NCBI GenBank assembly: GCA_903957805.1
Contig: CAJBQQ010000063.1
Location: 1-8,720 of the forward strand
Length of the DNA: 8,720 bases
Source of the DNA: an uncultured Pseudomonadota bacterium
GTDB taxonomy: Bacteria > Pseudomonadota > Gammaproteobacteria > Burkholderiales > Nitrosomonadaceae
Reading direction: 5' to 3'
Below the pieces are notes generated by a model, which was not told the origin of the DNA, made no database searches, and saw nothing but the letters and a program-made list of their open reading frames with translations. Position 1 is the first letter of the stretch. Each line of letters starts with the position of its first letter. The translations under genes were made by a program, and so were the position numbers. Of the stretch, positions 6,096 through 8,720 are shown piece by piece.

Positions 6096-6743
6096 ATGGA
6101 AGAGCTGAATCAAACGTTGACCACACTAAAACTCGGCGGAATCATTATCTTGCCGCTATCTCTTCTGGCGATACTCGCTCTTGCGATCATGCTAGAAAAA
6201 GCTTTTCTCTATTGGCGCTTTGCTCGACTTTCACATGACTTATTAAATCTGGTTGAGACCTATGGCTTTAAATGGGGAGATCTAGAAAAGATCCTCTCAG
6301 GGTTGGATGACCGTCATTACTACAAGCGGTTCTTTGAAGTACTGATTGCCAGTCGGCATCAGCCCTCATGGTGGATTGAGTCACGTGCAGCTGATGAGGC
6401 CCAAGTGATCGAGAGCAACCTTTCTAGAAGGCTATGGGCTCTTGAGACTATTGTCACAGCTGCGCCCTTGCTCGGACTGGTTGGGACGGTGGTCGGGATG
6501 ATGCGGGCCTTCCAGGTGATTGGTAGCGAAGGAATCGTCAACCCTACGGCGGTGACTGGTGGCGTGGCTGAGGCACTTATTGCAACGGTGGTCGGACTGC
6601 TGATTGCGCTGGTGGCACTGTTCGGATTCAACTACTTCTCTCGTTTGCAATCACAAACGATGGACCAGATGGAGCGACTGGGTACGCGATTGATTGATCA
6701 TATCCGTTTGAGTCCACAGGATGGTAGTCATGAAGCTGCGTAA
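6096..6743 (+). CDS. exbB: MotA/TolQ/ExbB-family proton channel protein (ExbB-like)
   Basis: A 215-residue inner-membrane protein of the MotA/TolQ/ExbB family, which together with an ExbD/TolR partner conducts protons to energise work in the periplasm. Three membrane segments have the family layout. TM1 is at about 14-33. After a cytoplasmic domain, TM2 is at about 119-141 with APLLGLVGTVVGMMRAF, and TM3 at about 155-180 with GGVAEALIATVVGLLIAL. E159 in TM3 corresponds to the conserved glutamate of E. coli ExbB (E176). GGAG lies six bases before the ATG at 6096; an upstream in-frame TTG at 6084 overlaps that ribosome-binding site and is rejected. The gene overlaps the exbD-like gene, showing one operon. 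TolQ is an alternative, but no tolA, tolB or pal is present. The exact client of the complex is unknown. Confidence 0.9.
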   Translation: MEELNQTLTTLKLGGIIILPLSLLAILALAIMLEKAFLYWRFARLSHDLLNLVETYGFKWGDLEKILSGLDDRHYYKRFFEVLIASRHQPSWWIESRAADEAQVIESNLSRRLWALETIVTAAPLLGLVGTVVGMMRAFQVIGSEGIVNPTAVTGGVAEALIATVVGLLIALVALFGFNYFSRLQSQTMDQMERLGTRLIDHIRLSPQDGSHEAA

Positions 6744-7131
6744 ATCTAGGGAAGTCCGAAAAGGGCGCATTGAAATCATCCCGATGATTGATGTGATGTT
6801 CTTTCTGTTGGCGACATTCATGCTCGCCTCTCTATCAATGCAGAATCTTGATTCTTTGCAGGTGAATCTGCCCCAGGGGGAGGCTGAAAAACTCAGCGCA
6901 GATGCCCCAGTGACGCTGACCTTAACGAGTGACAGTAAGATCTTTATCAACAGGACCTCTGTCACATTAGAAACCCTGGCGGCTACGTTAAAACCATTAT
7001 TGCAAGACTCACAACAGAAGCTAGTCGTATCAGCAGATCATGAAGCCCCACAGGGGATTGTGGTGCAGGCGATGTTGCAAGCTCGGACAGCCGGCGCGCA
7101 GCATTTTTTGATTGCGGTGAAACATAAATAA
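6730..7131 (+). CDS. exbD: ExbD/TolR-family biopolymer transport protein
   Basis: A 133-residue bitopic protein. A short basic cytoplasmic N-terminus (MKLRKSREVRKGR) leads into a single membrane helix at about 14-37 that contains the conserved aspartate D21 in the motif IPMIDVMFFLLATFML. The periplasmic domain (about 45-133) has the ExbD pattern, with VTLTLTSDSKIFINR (61-75) and LVVSADHEAPQGIVVQ (98-113). The aspartate is the proton-carrying residue of the family. An ATG at 6721 would add MVV but leaves no room for a ribosome-binding site; the ATG at 6730 has AGG about nine bases upstream and is preferred. It overlaps exbB by 14 bases, so translation is probably coupled. It should assemble with the ExbB-like protein and probably the TonB-like protein encoded next. 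Confidence 0.9.
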   Translation: MKLRKSREVRKGRIEIIPMIDVMFFLLATFMLASLSMQNLDSLQVNLPQGEAEKLSADAPVTLTLTSDSKIFINRTSVTLETLAATLKPLLQDSQQKLVVSADHEAPQGIVVQAMLQARTAGAQHFLIAVKHK

Positions 7132-7149
7132 TTCGCTACATATAGCAAA

Positions 7150-7165
7150 CTCCAGATCGCTGGAG
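7150..7165 (+). other. Perfect hairpin in the exbD-tonB spacer
   Basis: CTCCAG (7150-7155) and CTGGAG (7160-7165) form a perfect 6-base-pair stem with the 4-base loop ATCG. It lies 18 bases after the exbD stop and 18 bases before the likely tonB GTG. No U-run follows, so it is not a terminator. The GGAG in its right arm is the only good ribosome-binding-site-like sequence nearby, so the hairpin could mask it or act in message stability. Confidence 0.45.
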
Positions 7166-7183
7166 ATTCGATTCTGGTGGCCG

Positions 7184-7915
7184 GTGCCGCTAGCGGTTAC
7201 CATCTGGTTAGCCATCATTTGGGGGTTTGGGTTATTTTTGCAATCTCCCAAGATTGAAATTCTAACGCCACCGTCAATTGAAGCACGGTTTGTAGAGTTA
7301 TCGGAATCAAAACGGGATCAGGATTCGTCGTCCTCTCCTTCCCCACGCAAGACCCCTCAAGCTCAGGCTAAGGTTCAATCCAGACCTGTCGAGCCCGCGC
7401 CATTAAGTCCTCCTTCAGATCGGAGTTTGGAGGCCCCTAAGGATATGATGGCCTACATGAATCAGGCCAGAGCACGTCGCAAAGCAGCAGGGAATTTCGA
7501 TGAGCGTGAGAATACTGAAGCGGCGGCTCCAGGACGCGAGCCATCAGAAGAAGAGATTAGAATGGCCAATATTAAGCGCAATCTTCAGGCCCCAGGTACG
7601 AACGGTATATTTAGAATTGTCAGAATTGGGGCAAGGACTGCCGAGTTTACTTTTCGTGGATGGACAACGGACCCTAGCAGTTCTCGTCTCGAATTAATTG
7701 AAGTCCAGGCCGGACCAGATGGTGATGTGGAACGTGCTATCGTTCGTAGGATGATTCAGTTGATAAGACAGTATCACGAGGACACTTTCAATTGGGAGTC
7801 TCCCCGTCTTAACCGTGTGGTTGTCCTGTCTGCACGCACCCAAGATAACGAGGGACTTGAAGACTTCATGATGCGTGAGTTTTTTGGTGAGAGTGTCAGA
7901 CCCTTTATGCGTTAG
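7184..7915 (+). CDS. TonB-like protein with a non-canonical C-terminal domain
   Basis: A 243-residue protein with TonB-like architecture behind exbB and exbD. It has one N-terminal membrane helix (about 2-20, PLAVTIWLAIIWGFGLFLQ), a Pro/Ser/charged periplasmic linker (about 46-125), and a compact C-terminal domain (about 138-235). That domain lacks the usual TonB pattern (a YP near its start and a late block with W.F.P). Instead it contains FRIVRIGARTAEFTFRGW (143-160), then GDVERAIVRRMIQLIRQY (180-197), FNWESPRL (202-209) and LEDFMMREFF (225-234). The helix also lacks a histidine equivalent to E. coli TonB H20. The GTG at 7184 is the first standard start in a frame open from 7121, but it has no well-spaced ribosome-binding site. 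The in-frame upstream codons would supply the expected basic residues, so an unusual start further upstream is possible. Its role as energy-transducing partner is inferred from context. Confidence 0.75.
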   Translation: MPLAVTIWLAIIWGFGLFLQSPKIEILTPPSIEARFVELSESKRDQDSSSSPSPRKTPQAQAKVQSRPVEPAPLSPPSDRSLEAPKDMMAYMNQARARRKAAGNFDERENTEAAAPGREPSEEEIRMANIKRNLQAPGTNGIFRIVRIGARTAEFTFRGWTTDPSSSRLELIEVQAGPDGDVERAIVRRMIQLIRQYHEDTFNWESPRLNRVVVLSARTQDNEGLEDFMMREFFGESVRPFMR

Positions 7916-7950
7916 GGAATCTCTAGCTGAGGTATTCCTCTCGTATCTTT
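7916..7950 (+). terminator. Weak candidate terminator of the exbB-exbD-tonB operon
   Basis: Immediately after the stop codon, GGAATCTC (7916-7923) can pair with GAG (7929-7931) and ATTCC (7934-7938), with a two-base bulge. The T-rich TCTCGTATCTTTTA follows. It sits in the 34-base gap between two convergent genes, where a terminator is expected, but the stem is imperfect and A/T-rich. Confidence 0.35.
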
Positions 7951-8720
7951 TATCCCGGAGACCATCCTCCACCCAAGGCTTTGTAAAGTTGCACGACCGA
8001 CACCAGGTGCAGTCGATGCGCGCTCGTGAGAGCAGTCTCAGCTGAGAATAGGCTGCGCTTTGCAACGAGTACTTCCAAATGACTGGTAATGCCAGCTTGG
8101 TGACGTAGATTGGCTATCTGTAGAGCTGACCGTAGCGCATCGACCTGTTCCTGCTGTGCCTTTCGTTGATTTTTTGCAGTCCGTACCGCCACCAGCGAAT
8201 CTTCAACTTCCTTGAATGCGACCAGAATGGTTTGCTCGTATTGGGCCAACACTCGTCTCGACTGAGCCTCAAATGCACGCTGTTCATGGCCTAGGGTCTG
8301 TGCATTCAGTAGTGGGCCAGCCAGTCCAACCCCACCCATCCCAAACTCACTACCTGAGGTGAGTAGGTTTGCTAGCCGTGGGCTCGCAACACCGAGCAGA
8401 CCAGTGAGTGTGATTCTTGGAAAGCGCGCGGCCTTGGTCATACCAATTCGAGCGGTGGCAGCAGCTAGGGCCTGTTCCGCCTGAAGGATATCCGGACGAC
8501 GCTGCAGCAGATCAGAGGGAAGTCCGGCCGGAACTTCCAGCAACATCACCTGATCCGTCAGGAGACGGCCGCGTGAAATGGGTGCCGGATTCTTTCCGAG
8601 TAATACGTTAAGTTCATTCTCTTTTTGAATTACCTGACGTTCTATCTCAGCCAATCTGGCAGATACATTTGCACGTTCTGCTTCGAATTGGTCGGCATCG
8701 AGCCGAGAGATCACGCCTCC
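7950..8720 (-). CDS. NodT/OprM-type outer-membrane efflux protein (C-terminal part; gene runs off the right edge)
   Basis: The frame is open for 256 residues to the window edge, so the N-terminal half, with any signal peptide and lipidation cysteine, is missing. It belongs to the outer-membrane factor family (TolC-like, NodT/OprM subgroup), trimeric channels that carry substrates across the outer membrane for RND or ABC pumps. Family landmarks, numbered within the visible part, are AGLPSDLLQRRPDILQAEQAL split over about 65-85, the FPRITLTGLLG strand (100-110), LVAFKEVEDSL (166-176) and SHLEVLVAKRSLFSAE (213-228). The typical end LYKALGGGW is at 245-253, just before the stop. Heptad-like alpha-helical stretches at about 8-35 and 140-235 fit the coiled-coil barrel. 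The substrate and pump partner lie outside the window. It converges on the TonB-like gene with 34 bases between. Confidence 0.93.
   Translation of the reverse strand, partial: GGVISRLDADQFEAERANVSARLAEIERQVIQKENELNVLLGKNPAPISRGRLLTDQVMLLEVPAGLPSDLLQRRPDILQAEQALAAATARIGMTKAARFPRITLTGLLGVASPRLANLLTSGSEFGMGGVGLAGPLLNAQTLGHEQRAFEAQSRRVLAQYEQTILVAFKEVEDSLVAVRTAKNQRKAQQEQVDALRSALQIANLRHQAGITSHLEVLVAKRSLFSAETALTSAHRLHLVSVVQLYKALGGGWSPG

Noticed and set aside
6084..6098. TTG at 6084 as the exbB start.
   Set aside because: It overlaps the GGAG that serves as ribosome-binding site for the ATG at 6096.

Overview
The window carries a form IA RuBisCO operon and its regulator, next to a proton-channel (ExbB/ExbD) operon. 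This suggests the chromosome of an autotrophic proteobacterium, probably a beta- or gammaproteobacterial chemolithoautotroph. The basis is family recognition of CbbL, CbbS, CbbQ, CbbO and CbbR from the translated sequence; no species can be named. Base composition looks moderate, roughly half G+C, and no insertion sequence, phage gene, tRNA, rRNA or CRISPR array is visible.

Positions 1-3636, minus strand: the operon runs cbbL-cbbS-cbbQ-cbbO, with cbbO cut off by the left edge. This order, with the activase pair CbbQ/CbbO directly after the small subunit and no carboxysome shell genes, is that of the non-carboxysomal form IAq type. Two RNA structures divide it. One is a hairpin between cbbL and cbbS. 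The other is a clear intrinsic terminator between cbbS and cbbQ, which should keep the activase genes at a lower level than RuBisCO itself.

Positions 3637-3821: divergent control region. It holds a sigma-70-like promoter for cbbL and, just upstream, overlapping palindromes at the spacing expected for a LysR-type regulator. Part of this block also resembles a Fur box. Positions 3822-4745, plus strand: cbbR, the divergent LysR-type regulator.

Positions 4746-6095: a less familiar stretch on the minus strand. It holds a secreted protein with a duplicated cysteine-containing C-terminal repeat, and a short probable secreted protein of 56-59 residues upstream of it. About 290 bases without a convincing gene follow.

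Positions 6096-7915, plus strand: a three-gene operon encoding an ExbB/TolQ-type channel protein, an ExbD/TolR-type protein and a TonB-like protein. The last has the right layout but lacks a recognisable TonB C-terminal domain. Together they should form an inner-membrane, proton-motive-force-driven complex acting on the periplasm or outer membrane. Positions 7950-8720, minus strand: the C-terminal part of a NodT/OprM-type outer-membrane efflux protein, convergent with the previous operon and running off the right edge.
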